The position numbers and the translations under genes were made by a program. Of a stretch of DNA of 7,121 nucleotides, positions 6,413 to 7,121 are shown one piece after another; positions within the stretch are counted from its first letter, which is position 1, and the number at the start of each line of letters is the position of its first letter. The notes beneath the pieces were generated by a model. The model was not told the DNA's origin, searched no databases, and saw nothing but the letters and a program-made list of their open reading frames with translations. The DNA is from Chloroflexota bacterium (GTDB lineage Bacteria; Chloroflexota; Dehalococcoidia; JAUQQI01): assembly GCA_030549955.1 (NCBI GenBank), contig JAUQQI010000131.1, positions 1-7,121 on the forward strand. Direction: 5' to 3'.

Positions 6413-6418
6413 ATTATA
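6413..6418 (-). promoter_or_regulatory. Perfect -10 box TATAAT directly before the membrane-protein start
   Basis: TATAAT on the minus strand ends 8 bp before ATG 6404. Transcription would begin at about 6405-6407, giving almost no leader. No TTGACA-like -35 is seen at 16-18 bp; a C/G-rich stretch occupies that place. It lies between the rRNA terminator and the gene, so it is a reasonable promoter for a leaderless or nearly leaderless mRNA. Confidence 0.45.
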
Positions 6419-6456
6419 AAACAAACAGTCAGGAGGGCGGGCAGACCGAAGCACTG

Positions 6457-6492
6457 AAAATAAAAACCCCGAAGCCGGGAATCGCTTCGGGG
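6457..6492 (-). terminator. Intrinsic terminator of the rRNA transcript
   Basis: A perfect 9-bp GC-rich stem (6484-6492 pairing with 6467-6475, arms CCCCGAAGC/GCTTCGGGG) has an 8-nt loop and is followed on the minus strand by TTTTTATTTT (6466 down to 6457). It stands about 58 nt past the 23S 3' end and before the membrane-protein gene. The opposite side lacks a T-run, so it acts on minus-strand transcripts only. Confidence 0.92.
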
Positions 6493-6550
6493 TGGTCGCA
6501 CCTGAACAACTGAACAGGAGGCAAGTTCGCAAGAGCCGGGGGAAGAAAAG
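6493..6550 (-). other. 23S rRNA trailer without a 5S rRNA gene
   Basis: These 58 bases between the 23S 3' end and the terminator hold no gene. The space is half of what a 5S rRNA (about 115-120 nt) needs, and no 5S- or tRNA-like sequence is present. The only internal pattern is a short direct repeat CTGAACA at 6502-6508 and 6510-6516. Confidence 0.75.

Positions 6551-7121
<571 letters not shown>

Noticed and set aside
6501..6518. Short CTGAACA direct repeat in the rRNA trailer as an attachment site or CRISPR-like repeat
   Set aside because: It is two 7-bp copies only, with no array and no adjacent integrase or cas gene.

Overview
The window is ordinary high-GC bacterial chromosome. It holds four protein-coding genes and the 3' end of a 23S rRNA gene. 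The 23S domain V/VI sequence, strong GGAG/GGAGG ribosome binding sites and sigma70-like promoter boxes point to Bacteria. The phylum cannot be fixed from the sequence alone. The style of the polytopic membrane protein and the detached 5S gene would fit Chloroflexota or a related deep lineage, but that is a weak inference.

Layout. Bases 1-964 (+) carry the 3' part of an iron-containing alcohol dehydrogenase family gene. It is broken or shifted near its left edge and has lost most of the family's metal ligands. Bases 1031-3405 (+) carry two tightly coupled acyl-CoA dehydrogenase genes of unequal length, whose catalytic residues suggest one shared alpha2beta2 enzyme. Convergent to them, with only 12 bp between, is a crotonase-family gene (3418-4275, -) with its own clear promoter and SD. 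Upstream of it on the same strand is a 681-residue GT-C-type membrane glycosyltransferase-like gene (4359-6404, -). Its start lies only 8 bp from a perfect TATAAT box. Further right are a strong intrinsic terminator (6457-6492, -), a short rRNA trailer and the 23S rRNA 3' end (6551-7121, -), which continues beyond the window.

How the genes fit together. The dehydrogenase-like protein, the ACAD pair and the crotonase look like part of an acyl-CoA degradation set: FAD-dependent alpha,beta-desaturation followed by a hydration or double-bond isomerisation step. The substrate cannot be named. The ADH-like protein and the crotonase both lack residues normally required by their families, and the ACAD pair has only one visible catalytic base between its two subunits. 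The membrane protein and the rRNA are unrelated neighbours.

No mobile element, CRISPR array, defence system, tRNA or 5S rRNA was found. I did not find a convincing wholly new system. The best leads are the metal-site-less Fe-ADH homologue, the non-canonical crotonase, and a 23S gene that is terminated without a 5S gene behind it.
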